The notes under the pieces are model-generated. The model searched no databases, was not told the origin of the DNA, and saw only the letters and a list, made by a program, of their open reading frames with translations. Of a stretch of 64,000 nucleotides of DNA, positions 50,709 through 59,496 are shown one piece after another. Source of the DNA: Nostoc sp. FACHB-152 (GTDB taxonomy: Bacteria; Cyanobacteriota; Cyanobacteriia; Cyanobacteriales; Nostocaceae); NCBI RefSeq assembly GCF_014697475.1, contig NZ_JACJRV010000015.1:1-64000 (forward strand). The letters are read 5' to 3'. The position numbers and the translations under genes were made by a program. How positions within the stretch are numbered: position 1 is the first letter of the stretch; the number at the start of each line of letters is the position of its first letter.

Positions 50709-52082
50709 ATGATCTGCTGTTTAAACCCAGATTGTTTAAATCCGCAAAATCCTGACGGTACAAACTTTTGCCTCAGTTGTGAAACAGAGTTGGTGTCGCT
50801 ACTAAGAAATCGTTACCGCATTATTCAACCACTCGGTAGAGGAGGTTTTGCGTGTACCTATCTGGCAGAGGATGTAGACAAGCTAAATGAACAATGTGTT
50901 GTGAAACAGCTAGTTCGTAGTCAATTTTATGGTAGTGGCAGTAGTAAAAGCCCAAAGAAAGCAACTGAATTATTTGAGCAAGAGGCAAAACGCCTGCAAG
51001 AATTAGGAAAACATGACCAAATTCCTACGCTATTTGCCTATTTTAAAGAAAATAACTATTTATATTTAGTGCAAGAATTTATCGAAGGGCAAAATTTATT
51101 GCAGGAGTTAAAACAACAGGGAATATTTGATGAAACTAAAATTAGGCAATTACTGAATGATTTGTTGCCTGTGTTGGAATTAATACATCAGCAACAAATC
51201 ATTCATCGAGATATTAAGCCAGAAAACATAATTCACCGTCAACGTGATGGTAAGTATGTGCTGATTGATTTTGGTATATCTAAACAAAAGACCGAACTAA
51301 TCAAAACTACACCAGGAACCATTATTGGCTCTTTAGGGTATGGGGCGATGGAACAAATTCAATTTGGTGAAGCTTATCCTTCTAGCGATCTCTACAGTTT
51401 AGGGATAACTTGTTTTGATCTGCTTACCAATATTCCACCATTTCAACTATGGAGTAAACAAGGCTTTAGCTGGACTAGTAATTGGCACAGTCAATTGACG
51501 CAAGTAATAAGTCCAGAATTAAGGCAAATTATGGATAAGTTATTGCAAGAAAATCATGAACAGCGTTATCAATCAGCGAGAGAAGTTTTACAGGAATTGA
51601 CATTTTTAAGGGCTTCACATAGTAATATACCACACACAATCATTTCAAGTCAGCAAATATTACAGCCACAGCTACAAATTCAAAAATCTAATTCATCTCC
51701 TACTTCCTTACAGTTATCGATGCAAAAATTAATGCCTGGAGTTTTAACGGTAGGTTCGGGAGGTTCGTTATTAGCTATTGCTTTAATCAGTTTTATCGGA
51801 ACTAGTTTAATTAGCTATGGATTATGGTTGCTAGTTTTAGGAATTTTACTATTTACTCAATCTCGCTCTTTATTTGAAAAAACATATTTACTTATTGTCG
51901 CTATAATTACGAATTTATTTCTTATATATATATTCCACGTATGGCAAATCAATAATCCTTTTAACTTTGGAATTAATGGATTGATAGTTATAGTTTTACT
52001 AGTCATACTTGGCGGTGTCTTGGGCTTTATGCTTTTGATGCTATCCCAAATTTTTGATAAGCTAATTAATAAATATTTTTAG
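50709..52082 (+). CDS. Ser/Thr protein kinase with zinc ribbon and membrane tail
   Basis: 457 residues. The N-terminal cysteine cluster (C3, C4, C9, C21, C24: 'CCLNPDCLNPQNPDG' then 'NFCLSC') is a zinc ribbon typical of cyanobacterial kinases. The kinase domain follows: GRGGFACTYLAED glycine loop, CVVKQLV (Lys), HRDIKPENII catalytic loop, LIDFGISKQ (Asp), and GTIIGSLGYGAMEQ activation region. From about residue 345 three or four hydrophobic helices (e.g. LISFIGTSLISYGLWLLVLG) anchor the tail. It is a Hanks-type kinase. It lies 72 bases before a binding-protein-like gene on the same strand, likely one unit. Confidence 0.92.
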   Translation: MICCLNPDCLNPQNPDGTNFCLSCETELVSLLRNRYRIIQPLGRGGFACTYLAEDVDKLNEQCVVKQLVRSQFYGSGSSKSPKKATELFEQEAKRLQELGKHDQIPTLFAYFKENNYLYLVQEFIEGQNLLQELKQQGIFDETKIRQLLNDLLPVLELIHQQQIIHRDIKPENIIHRQRDGKYVLIDFGISKQKTELIKTTPGTIIGSLGYGAMEQIQFGEAYPSSDLYSLGITCFDLLTNIPPFQLWSKQGFSWTSNWHSQLTQVISPELRQIMDKLLQENHEQRYQSAREVLQELTFLRASHSNIPHTIISSQQILQPQLQIQKSNSSPTSLQLSMQKLMPGVLTVGSGGSLLAIALISFIGTSLISYGLWLLVLGILLFTQSRSLFEKTYLLIVAIITNLFLIYIFHVWQINNPFNFGINGLIVIVLLVILGGVLGFMLLMLSQIFDKLINKYF

Positions 52083-52154
52083 TTCTAAAATTTATTTAAT
52101 TTTTATATAAATTTTAATAAATGCTCGTGAATGAATAGAGGGGGTTATTATAAG

Positions 52155-53618
52155 ATGCTTAAAGATGAGAATATTCGGTTGCTTATCTCTCTAGGGCTTG
52201 CTGGATTGACAGTAGCAGTGATTTTATGGTTGGTCAGCAAACTATCGCGTCAACCGATAGTAGTTCAGGAAAATAATTCAGATAATTCAAAAAATATTGT
52301 TAGACTACCTTTGCCAGAATGGATGAGTATAGGTGACAAGTTGTTAGTCACAGCAGACAAGACAGATGAAAAAGAAGCTGGAGTCAACGCTTTCAGATCT
52401 GGTGACTTTAGCACTGCTACTATCAAATTCCAAGCATCCTTGCAAAGCCAGCCGAATGATCCAGAGGCATTAATTTATTTAAATAATTCTAAAATTAGTG
52501 ATTCAAATGCTCTCAAAGTAGCTGTAATTGCACCAATTGGTAGTAGTTTGAATGAAGCGAAAGAGACTTTACGCGGTGTAGCCCAAGCCCAAGATGAAGT
52601 TAATAAAAGCGGAGGTATTAATGGACTACCTTTACAACTGCAAATTGCTAGTTTGAATAACTTTGGACAACTTAATAAGATAGACGAGGAGTTGGTAAAA
52701 GACTCTAATCTTTTAGCAGTAGTAGGTTTTGGTCGTAACAAGAAACTTTATGAACAAAATAGTTTAGTAAGAGTTTCTCCGGGAAGTTCTCGTAATCAAT
52801 CTGAAGAAAACTATGCACAAGATTTGAAAGAAAAAAAATATTTATTTAATGTAAGTCCTAATCAGAAAATTTTCAATCAAGTCTTAGCTGAATATATTGT
52901 CCAAAAAGAACGTCGTACTAATGTGGCTATTTGTAGAGATTCATCATTTAGAACAAATCAAAATACATCTAGTACGGAAAGAACAAATCAAGAAGTTTTC
53001 AAAGAATATATTACGTTGCTCAACAAAGCGGGGGGCAGAGTTATTAATACAGATTGCGATTTAGGGGCTGCCAATTTTAGAGCTAGTGATTTTATTGCTA
53101 GGGCAACAAGCGATGGTGCAGAAGCCATTCTTCTCCTGGCAAGACCTACTAATATTAATCCAGTCCTTGATGTGGCAAGAGAGAACAAAGGTAGAATGGC
53201 ACTTTTTGGTTCTCAACAGCTCTACAGTGAAAGAATTTTAAAGTTTGGGCAAGGGGATGTCAAAGGTTTGGTGATTTCTGTACCTTGGCATCGTGATGCT
53301 AACCGTAGTATTAGTCAAGAAAAATCTTTTGCAGAGAAAGCCGCTCAACTTTGGGGTGGAGATGTAAGTCCGCGAACTGCTACAGCTTATGATGCAATGC
53401 AAGTGATTATCGCTGGGTTAAAAGAGGATCGTACTCGCCAAGGATTACCAAAGGTGCTATCTAATCCAAATTTTTCCACTACGGGAGCGACAGGTGAGAT
53501 TAAATTTTCATCATTAGGCGATCGCCAGGGTGGAGTCTTTTTAGCCAAAATCCAGCCTTGTGAGTCAGGTAAGCGTTGTGCTTCTAGTACTGGCTACTAT
53601 TTTGAACTGGTGCAGTAG
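52155..53618 (+). CDS. Substrate-binding-protein-like (branched-chain/LIVM type) with TPR-like linker
   Basis: 487 residues from ATG 52155. An upstream ATG at 52131 gives 8 more residues, but GAGGGGG (52138-52144) sits at the right distance from 52155. A single membrane helix is near the N-terminus (LLISLGLAGLTVAVILWLVS). A short tetratricopeptide-like segment (about 80-110, AFRSGDFSTATIKFQASLQS) leads into a periplasmic-binding fold: VAVIAPIGSSLNEAKETLRG, QDEVNKSGGINGLPLQLQI and GSQQLYSERILKFGQGDVKG. It is anchored, so it is more likely a sensor than a free transport component. It probably works with the kinase just upstream. Confidence 0.85.
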   Translation: MLKDENIRLLISLGLAGLTVAVILWLVSKLSRQPIVVQENNSDNSKNIVRLPLPEWMSIGDKLLVTADKTDEKEAGVNAFRSGDFSTATIKFQASLQSQPNDPEALIYLNNSKISDSNALKVAVIAPIGSSLNEAKETLRGVAQAQDEVNKSGGINGLPLQLQIASLNNFGQLNKIDEELVKDSNLLAVVGFGRNKKLYEQNSLVRVSPGSSRNQSEENYAQDLKEKKYLFNVSPNQKIFNQVLAEYIVQKERRTNVAICRDSSFRTNQNTSSTERTNQEVFKEYITLLNKAGGRVINTDCDLGAANFRASDFIARATSDGAEAILLLARPTNINPVLDVARENKGRMALFGSQQLYSERILKFGQGDVKGLVISVPWHRDANRSISQEKSFAEKAAQLWGGDVSPRTATAYDAMQVIIAGLKEDRTRQGLPKVLSNPNFSTTGATGEIKFSSLGDRQGGVFLAKIQPCESGKRCASSTGYYFELVQ

Positions 53619-53696
53619 AAAGTCAGTAGACCGAAAATTATGAGTGCAGTCAATCTAAAATCTAAAATTGGTTGACTTTAACTTAACGTTTTGAAG

Positions 53697-53724
53697 AAGA
53701 ATTCTGACTCCTGAATTCTTTTTT
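53697..53724 (+). terminator. Intrinsic terminator after the binding-protein gene
   Basis: AAGAATTC (53697-53704) pairs with GAATTCTT (53713-53720) around TGACTCCT and runs into TTTT. The same GAATTC-GGAGTCA palindrome is a common interspersed repeat. Minus-strand frames over it (53655-53865) are its translation and not annotated. Between this and 54020 no gene is visible. Confidence 0.6.
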
Positions 53725-54020
53725 GTTAATTTCAACCACTCTACCCTTGATTTTACTGGAAATACCCAGGCTATCTGTAAATATTTTGACTTTGTGAAGT
53801 TTGCCAGCAAATCCCCACATTTGCTTGACACAAATTTTTGCAATAGTAAAATCGTGAGTAATCAAAAGAAAATCAGGGTAATCAATAGAGTGTTTGTATG
53901 GAAAATTACTAATTCTCCTATTTGCACTCGAAATTGATCAGATCGCAAGATTCCACGTTAAGATGATCACTTAGCGATGCCTTGATTAGGTTATCGATGT
54001 TGAGTTTTTAGGATTTTATG

Positions 54021-54103
54021 GACAAAAGTCCACAAGACGGCAGTACGAACCTCCTCTAAGCTAGTGAGCGTGTCTCTCGGCGCGGGGGAGGCACATAGGA
54101 GGT
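54021..54103 (+). promoter_or_regulatory. Structured leader that can mask the mgtE ribosome binding site
   Basis: ACCTCCT (54049-54055) is the exact complement of the Shine-Dalgarno AGGAGGT (54097-54103), which lies 4 bases before the mgtE ATG. Between them GTGTCTC (54070-54076) pairs with GAGGCAC (54088-54094; one G-U pair), ending two bases from the Shine-Dalgarno. A small hairpin GGACAAAAGTCC is at 54020-54031. The leader is more GC-rich than its surroundings. It could switch between masked and open states, plausibly with Mg2+ level, but it does not match the M-box class that I know. Confidence 0.5.
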
Positions 54104-54106
54104 ATT

Positions 54107-55459
54107 ATGCTTATAGAAGACATTCGTGATTCACTGTTTGCTGTCAGTGATTTAAATCAGCTTAAATGTGATTTAAATCGCTTACAACCCGTTGATGTCG
54201 GGGAATATATTACACAATTACCAGAAAAACAAAGGGCGATCGCTTTCCGCCTGTTAAATAAAGCTCAAGCAATTGATGTATTTGAATATCTACCAACAGA
54301 CTTACAAGAAGAGTTAATTAATTCTCTCCATGATGTTCAGGTAGTACAAATTGTTGAGGCGATGAGTCCCGATGAACGCGCAGAATTATTTGATGAATTA
54401 CCGGCTAAAGTAGTCAAAAAATTATTACAACAGTTAAGTCCAGAACAAAGGCAAGCCACAGCCACAATTCTTGGTTATCCTGAAGGCACCGCTGGCCGGG
54501 TGATGACTACAGAATATGTGCGGTTGCAAGAAGGATTGACGGTAGGTGAAGCCTTAAGTAAAATTCGCCGTCAAGACGAAGATAAAGAGTCAATTTACTA
54601 CGCTTACGTTACGGACAATAACCGCAAACTGGTAAGAGTAGTTTCACTGCGTCAGTTATTGTTTACTTTTCCCGATGTATATATCCGAGATATTTCTAGC
54701 GATCGCGTCATTAAGGTAAAAACAGAAACACCTCAAGAAGAAGTTGCCCAAATCATGAAACGTTACGACTTAATCGCTATTCCTGTGGTTGACAGGGAAG
54801 AGAGATTAGTCGGGATCATCACGATTGATGATGTGATCGATATCTTAGAAGAAGAAGCTACCGAAGATATTCAAAAGTTAGCTGGTGTCAGTGGTGATGA
54901 AGAGGCTTTGTCACCTCCTTTGGTCACCATGCGTAAGCGTCTACCTTGGTTGTTAGCAATCATGGCATTGTATATAGGCGCAGCAAGTGCGATCGCCCCT
55001 TTTCAATCAGTAATTGCAGCTGTCCCAGTGTTAGCAGTTATCATGCCGATTTTTTCTAATACAGGTGGTACTGTTGGGATTCAAGCGTTAACTGTGACTA
55101 TCCGGGGATTAGGAGTAGGTGAAGTCACATCAAAAGATACTTTGAAAATTCTCCGTAAAGAAATTCTGGCTGGTTTAGGTACAGCCTTGGTTCTAGGGAT
55201 AACCATGACAGGACTATCAATGATTTGGGCTAAACCCGAAGAACGATGGGTAGGTTTAATTGCCGGTACAGTTATGGCTACTAATACAATGGTGGCTGTT
55301 ACTCTCGGTACCCTTTTACCAATGGGTTTAAAACGCCTGAAACTAGACCCAGCTTTAGTAAGTGGCCCGTTAGTTACCACTATGTTAGATACTATTGGAT
55401 TTTTGACCTTCTTAACCTTAATTTCTATAGCTTTACGGGTTTTACATTTACCACAGTAA
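54107..55459 (+). CDS. mgtE: Magnesium transporter MgtE
   Basis: MgtE is a Mg2+-gated channel in the plasma membrane. The 450-residue protein has an N-terminal helical superfamily domain (about 10-130; LLNKAQAIDVFEYLPTDLQE, MSPDERAELFDELPAKVVKK), a pair of CBS domains (about 135-255, e.g. YAYVTDNNRKLVRVVSLRQL, LIAIPVVDREERLVGIITID), a linking helix and five membrane helices (about 280-448) containing NTGGTVGIQALTVTIRGLG and the pore stretch GPLVTTMLDTIGFLTFL. The ATG at 54107 is preceded by the strong AGGAGGT. It stands alone, ended by a long perfect hairpin. Confidence 0.93.
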   Translation: MLIEDIRDSLFAVSDLNQLKCDLNRLQPVDVGEYITQLPEKQRAIAFRLLNKAQAIDVFEYLPTDLQEELINSLHDVQVVQIVEAMSPDERAELFDELPAKVVKKLLQQLSPEQRQATATILGYPEGTAGRVMTTEYVRLQEGLTVGEALSKIRRQDEDKESIYYAYVTDNNRKLVRVVSLRQLLFTFPDVYIRDISSDRVIKVKTETPQEEVAQIMKRYDLIAIPVVDREERLVGIITIDDVIDILEEEATEDIQKLAGVSGDEEALSPPLVTMRKRLPWLLAIMALYIGAASAIAPFQSVIAAVPVLAVIMPIFSNTGGTVGIQALTVTIRGLGVGEVTSKDTLKILRKEILAGLGTALVLGITMTGLSMIWAKPEERWVGLIAGTVMATNTMVAVTLGTLLPMGLKRLKLDPALVSGPLVTTMLDTIGFLTFLTLISIALRVLHLPQ

Positions 55460-55481
55460 TTAGGTGCGCTGAGTCACAAAG

Positions 55482-55515
55482 ATTAAACCAATTCGCAATT
55501 GCGAATTGGTTTAAT
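55482..55515 (+). terminator. Perfect 34-base palindromic terminator of mgtE
   Basis: ATTAAACCAATTCGCAA (55482-55498) is followed immediately by its exact reverse complement through 55515, then TTATTTTG. A 17-bp palindrome without mismatch 23 bases after the mgtE stop. Confidence 0.75.
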
Positions 55516-55639
55516 TTATTTTGCAAATGTGAAGTTTTATCCTGATTTGCCACCGCAGATTTGAAGATCTTATGTAAACGCTGTAGGTTGCGTTATAACA
55601 CGCTGTTCAACAGTTAATATGTGCGTTGATGCCGCTTGT

Positions 55640-55735
55640 AAGTTACTGAAAAAGGAGAGCTACTTGGGCAGCTCTCCAGATCATCAGGGTGCATCTACTT
55701 AGCACATCATATCATTTTTGCCCTGAGGAGTATCA
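55640..55735 (+). repeat. Hairpin element G, copy 1
   Basis: GGAGAGCTACTTGGGCAGCTCTCC forms a hairpin (GGAGAGCT with AGCTCTCC), followed by GGGTGCATCTACTTAGCACA. The same two-part block occurs at 55990-56075, about 340 bases away, in the same orientation. The spacing and lack of a T tail suggest a conserved RNA or DNA element rather than terminators. Stretch 55736-55989 otherwise shows a GC-rich island at about 55910-55975 with short complementary segments (CCCTCCTGTGGGA). Confidence 0.5.
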
Positions 55736-55989
55736 CCCATTATTTAGTTTTTTGTATAAATATTGTTAAGAATTTTCCCTTAGACTACTTAGAAATAAAA
55801 AATTGTGTAAAGCTAGTAACTTTACTTACCGTGAGTAACCATCTGACATCATAGGCAAATTTCAGCTTAATAAACTGTTACTTGCTATATCCCTAGCTCA
55901 TAGAGACAGGCTAAGTTGTTAAACTATAGCCGTTTCCCAGCCGTCCCCTCCTGTGGGATAGCCAAGCCAGTAATCCTGAAATTTATCTA

Positions 55990-56075
55990 AAAAGACTACA
56001 AAAAAGAAAAAGGAGAGCTAGTTAGGTGGCTCTCCTCATTATTTGAGTGCATTTACTAAACACAGAATAGCGTTT
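55990..56075 (+). repeat. Hairpin element G, copy 2
   Basis: GAAAAAGGAGAGCTAGTTAG and GTGGCTCTCC form the hairpin; then GAGTGCATTTACTAAACACA matches the second part of copy 1. The stem sequence is kept while the loop differs, so the pairing is under selection or recently duplicated. Confidence 0.5.
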
Positions 56076-56191
56076 AAACTGTAATGAATGTTACCTACTA
56101 AACTATGCATTTAGTAAATATACTGTGAAGAAATTCATCAGATGAGAGTTGGCAGAATGTCTAACTTCTAATGAGTTTAATTTCACTCAAG

Positions 56192-57667
56192 TTAGGCATT
56201 CAGCTTTTTCTCTACTAGTTCGTTAGTTAACTTCGGATCAGCACGTTTGTTGGTCTTTTTCAGAACTTGCCCAACAAAGAAACCTTTCAGGTTGGTGTTA
56301 CCGCCACGATATTTTTCGAGTTCTTTGGGGTTAGCGGCAATCACTTCATCAACAATCGGTTCTAGTACACTGGGGTCAGAGATTAACTCTTGACCTGCAA
56401 AGGCTTTTTCTGGCGGTACGCCTTGGAGTAAGTCGGGCAATTTTTCTTTAGCTTGCGCGTTGCTGATTTTGCCTTTTTCAATGCGAGTGATGACATCCGC
56501 CAAGTTAGCAGGAGTTAAGCCAATCTCAGTAATACTCAATTTTTGTTTGTTGAGGTAGGCGGCGATGTCTTGCGTAATCCAGTTAGCGGCGGCTTTAGGA
56601 TTTGCACCAGATGCGATCGCAGCTTCAAAATACTCTGATACGTAACGCTCTTCTGTCAAGACTCGCGTATCGTAAGCCGAAAGCCCCAACTCGTTTTCAT
56701 AACGATGGCGTTTTTGGGCTGGGAGTTCTGGTAATTCGCTGCGCCAGTTTTCTAATTGCGTATCCGACACCTCGATAGGTGCTAAATCTGGTTCAGGGAA
56801 GTAACGATAATCGCTGGAACCTTCTTTAGTCCGCATACTAATTGTGCGTTGCGAACCTTCTTCCCATAAACGAGTTTCTTGGATAATGCGCTCACCTGCT
56901 TCAACGGCGGCAATTTGACGTTCAATTTCATATTCAATCGCCCGTTGAATAGCGTTGAAGGAGTTCATGTTTTTAATTTCTACCTTCGTGCCAAATTCTT
57001 TTTGCCCGACGGGACGCACAGAAATGTTGACATCGCAACGCAAAGATCCTTCTTGCATATTGCCATCACTCACGCCGAGATAGCGTAAAATTCGGCGCAA
57101 TTCTTGGGCATATTCGGCTGCTTCTTGTCCAGAACGGATATCTGGTTCAGAGACAATTTCAACTAAAGGTACACCTGCACGGTTGTAGTCTACCAAAGAA
57201 TAACTCGAACCAGAGAGGCGATCGCTACCTGCGTGGACTAATTTACCTGCATCTTCTTCCATATGCAGGCGGGTAATGCCAATGCGTTTGCGAACCGAAT
57301 TACCATCAGCATCGACCAATTCAATTTCTAACCAACCATGTTCGGCAATAGGTAGGTCATATTGAGAAATTTGGTAATTTTTCGGTAAATCAGGATAGAA
57401 ATACTGTTTACGGTCAAATTTACTATATTTAGCGATTTGACAATTTAGTGCTAAACCTGCTTTTACAGCGTACTCTAAAACTTTTTGGTTGAGTACGGGT
57501 AGAACCCCAGGTAATCCCATACAAACCGGGTCAATGTTAGTATTGGGATCAGCACCGAATGCCGTAGAGCTAGAGGAAAAGATTTTGGTATTCGTACTGA
57601 GCTGACAATGGGTTTCCAAACCAATAATCGCTTCATACTCTGTTTTGACTGGAGTAGCAGAAGTCAT
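56192..57667 (-). CDS. gatB: Aspartyl/glutamyl-tRNA amidotransferase subunit B
   Basis: GatB, with GatA and GatC, converts Glu-tRNA(Gln) to Gln-tRNA(Gln), the route used by cyanobacteria. The 491-residue protein has the GatB signature YEAIIGLETHCQLSTNTKIF and DPVCMGLPGVLPVLN near the N-terminus, FDRKQYFYPDLPKNYQISQY, REDVNI-like SLRCDVNISVRP, and a C-terminal YqeY-like tail (NYQIS..., AREK..., KGFFVGQVLKKTNKRADPKL). The start ATG 57667 gives a proper N-terminus. It stands alone; GatA and GatC are usually separate in cyanobacteria. The tRNA-Gln in this window is its substrate class. Confidence 0.95.
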   Translation of the reverse strand: MTSATPVKTEYEAIIGLETHCQLSTNTKIFSSSSTAFGADPNTNIDPVCMGLPGVLPVLNQKVLEYAVKAGLALNCQIAKYSKFDRKQYFYPDLPKNYQISQYDLPIAEHGWLEIELVDADGNSVRKRIGITRLHMEEDAGKLVHAGSDRLSGSSYSLVDYNRAGVPLVEIVSEPDIRSGQEAAEYAQELRRILRYLGVSDGNMQEGSLRCDVNISVRPVGQKEFGTKVEIKNMNSFNAIQRAIEYEIERQIAAVEAGERIIQETRLWEEGSQRTISMRTKEGSSDYRYFPEPDLAPIEVSDTQLENWRSELPELPAQKRHRYENELGLSAYDTRVLTEERYVSEYFEAAIASGANPKAAANWITQDIAAYLNKQKLSITEIGLTPANLADVITRIEKGKISNAQAKEKLPDLLQGVPPEKAFAGQELISDPSVLEPIVDEVIAANPKELEKYRGGNTNLKGFFVGQVLKKTNKRADPKLTNELVEKKLNA

Positions 57668-57736
57668 AATATGCTAAATTTCAACCAATTTACACGTAGA
57701 TTACTATTTTAGCCATTGCCGGATAGTTATTCATTC

Positions 57737-57812
57737 AGGCCGCAGGAGAGAGGGTTTTACCTTTCTGCACAGATGCGCCCCATAATAACTGATCAGCAGG
57801 ACATGATATTAG
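57737..57812 (+). repeat. Dispersed repeat family B, copy 4
   Basis: GGCCGCAGGAGAGAGGGTTT, TTTCTGCACAGATGC and ACTGATCAGCAGGACATGAT in the order seen at 24237 and 38481. It lies in the 239-base spacer between gatB and a divergent kinase. Confidence 0.55.
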
Positions 57813-57906
57813 TGAGTATGGGGTAGTAAAAACAATTTAAGTATCTTTTTTGTGTCAATTTTAGTAGTTGTGTCAAGATTAAGTTAAGGCTTGGACAAGT
57901 CATACA

Positions 57907-59286
57907 ATGTTAGGAACTCTATTAGCCGGGCGTTATCAAGTCCGCCAAATATTGGGTAGAGGCGGATTTGGTCAAACTTATATTGCCCTAGATACCCACC
58001 GCCCTGGTGATCCTAAATGTGTCGTTAAGCACTTTCACCCTGTCACCTATAACCCTGGGTTTATGGAAACTGCTAGACGACTCTTCAATAGTGAAGCAGA
58101 AATACTAGAAAAACTTGGCTACCATGATCAAATCCCCCGGCTTTTAGCATACTTTGAAGAAAACCGAGAGTTTTTCTTGGTGCAAGAGTTTATTGAAGGG
58201 CATTCTCTGAAACTAGAAATGCTACCAGATCAACCTTGGACAGAAGGCAAAGTTATACTATTTCTGCACCAAGTCTTAGATATTTTAAAATTTATTCACC
58301 TTCATCATGTTATCCATCGAGATATCAAACCAGACAATATTATTAGAAGACTGCAAGATAGTAAGTTAGTGCTAATTGACTTTGGCTCAGTCAAGCAAGT
58401 GCAAACTAAAATGGTGACTCTTGCTGAACAAACAGAGATAACTGTTGCTATTGGTACACCTGGATATATGCCCATAGAACAGGTAATGGGTAAACCACAT
58501 CCTAACAGTGATATTTATTCTTTGGGTATTGTTGCTATTCAAGCACTCACTGGTTTACATCCTAGAGAACTAGAAGTTAACGCATATCCAGGAGAGATTG
58601 TTTGGCAACACAAAGCAAAAGTAAGTCCAGAGTTAGCAAATTTATTGTCTAAGATGGTGTTAAATAACTGCAAAGAACGCTATCAGACTGCAATAGAAGT
58701 TTTAGAGGATTTACAACAAAATTTTCATCATCAAGCACATACTCAAAGCACCATAACATCAACTCCGACCCTGCCGCCTGAAATTTTACTAGCTCAACAA
58801 GAAGTAACACAAATAAATAATAGCTCTATTCTTTCTAAAGAAAAGTATAAAGCTATAGAACATCTATTTTTAAGATTTGTTGGGCCTATAGCCCAAACTT
58901 TGTTGCGACGCGCCGCTTCAGCACAGAGTTATCAAGAGTTAATAGATAATTTGATAGTTCATGTAGCACAGTCTCAACAAACTCAATTTAAACAAGAAGC
59001 AATGTTGCTACTTGAGCAATCAACTATTCCTACTACTAAAACTCCTACTCAGAAGTTGCCACAAAAGGTGCAACAAGTAATCACCTCAGATATTGACGAT
59101 GCCTTTGTGCTGCAATGTGAACGAGAATTAATAGATTTAATTGGGCCAATTGCTCGTTTGTTAATTCAAAAAGCTATAAAAACTTCTAATCTGACAATTT
59201 CTCGTGAGGAATTGGTGAAAATTTTAGCTGCACACGTTCCAGATACTCAAAAAGCTATACAGTTCCAGCAGCGTCTACTTTCTTAG
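57907..59286 (+). CDS. Ser/Thr protein kinase with duplicated C-terminal domain
   Basis: 459 residues. Kinase domain: GRGGFGQTYIALD loop, VVKHFH (Lys), HRDIKPDNIIR, LIDFGSVKQ and GTPGYMPIEQVMG. The C-terminal about 135 residues consist of two similar segments: FLRFVGPIAQTLLRRAASAQ (about 319-338) and ELIDLIGPIARLLIQKAIKT (about 411-430), each followed by a helical tail ending in QxxF. Such 'GPIAxxLxxxA' modules occur at the end of other bacterial kinases, so it may be a dimerisation or ligand domain. It has no N-terminal zinc ribbon, unlike the kinase at 50709. Confidence 0.9.
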   Translation: MLGTLLAGRYQVRQILGRGGFGQTYIALDTHRPGDPKCVVKHFHPVTYNPGFMETARRLFNSEAEILEKLGYHDQIPRLLAYFEENREFFLVQEFIEGHSLKLEMLPDQPWTEGKVILFLHQVLDILKFIHLHHVIHRDIKPDNIIRRLQDSKLVLIDFGSVKQVQTKMVTLAEQTEITVAIGTPGYMPIEQVMGKPHPNSDIYSLGIVAIQALTGLHPRELEVNAYPGEIVWQHKAKVSPELANLLSKMVLNNCKERYQTAIEVLEDLQQNFHHQAHTQSTITSTPTLPPEILLAQQEVTQINNSSILSKEKYKAIEHLFLRFVGPIAQTLLRRAASAQSYQELIDNLIVHVAQSQQTQFKQEAMLLLEQSTIPTTKTPTQKLPQKVQQVITSDIDDAFVLQCERELIDLIGPIARLLIQKAIKTSNLTISREELVKILAAHVPDTQKAIQFQQRLLS

Positions 59287-59315
59287 ATAAATTTTGAATG
59301 TTGATACCAATTTAA

Positions 59316-59437
59316 TGTAAGTAAGTAGGTGGGAAAAACCAAAACTATGTTAAGAAAGGTTAATCAGGCAGAAACCCTCTTTCCTCCTGCCTCCTGCCTT
59401 TTCCCAACTACAAATATTTACGCCGTTCTACTTAATG
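59316..59437 (-). repeat. Dispersed repeat family C, copy 2 (inverted)
   Basis: Reverse complement holds TAGAACGGCGTAAATATTTG, GGAAAGAGGGTTTCTGC, TTAACATAG and CCCACCTACTTACTTA in the order seen at 40693-40801. It fills the spacer between the kinase and the macrodomain gene. Confidence 0.6.
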
Positions 59438-59496
59438 TGCATCTTTACAGAGAATAGGTATGACAATTTGAAAAACAGCCTATAAATCTAAATATT

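Noticed and set aside
53655-53865. Minus-strand frames ending in KKEFRSQNSSSKR-type peptides
   Set aside because: They translate a common GAATTC palindrome that serves as the terminator of the upstream gene.
55910-55975. Known riboswitch class in the GC-rich island
   Set aside because: I could not match conserved elements of any class I know; kept only as part of a finding.
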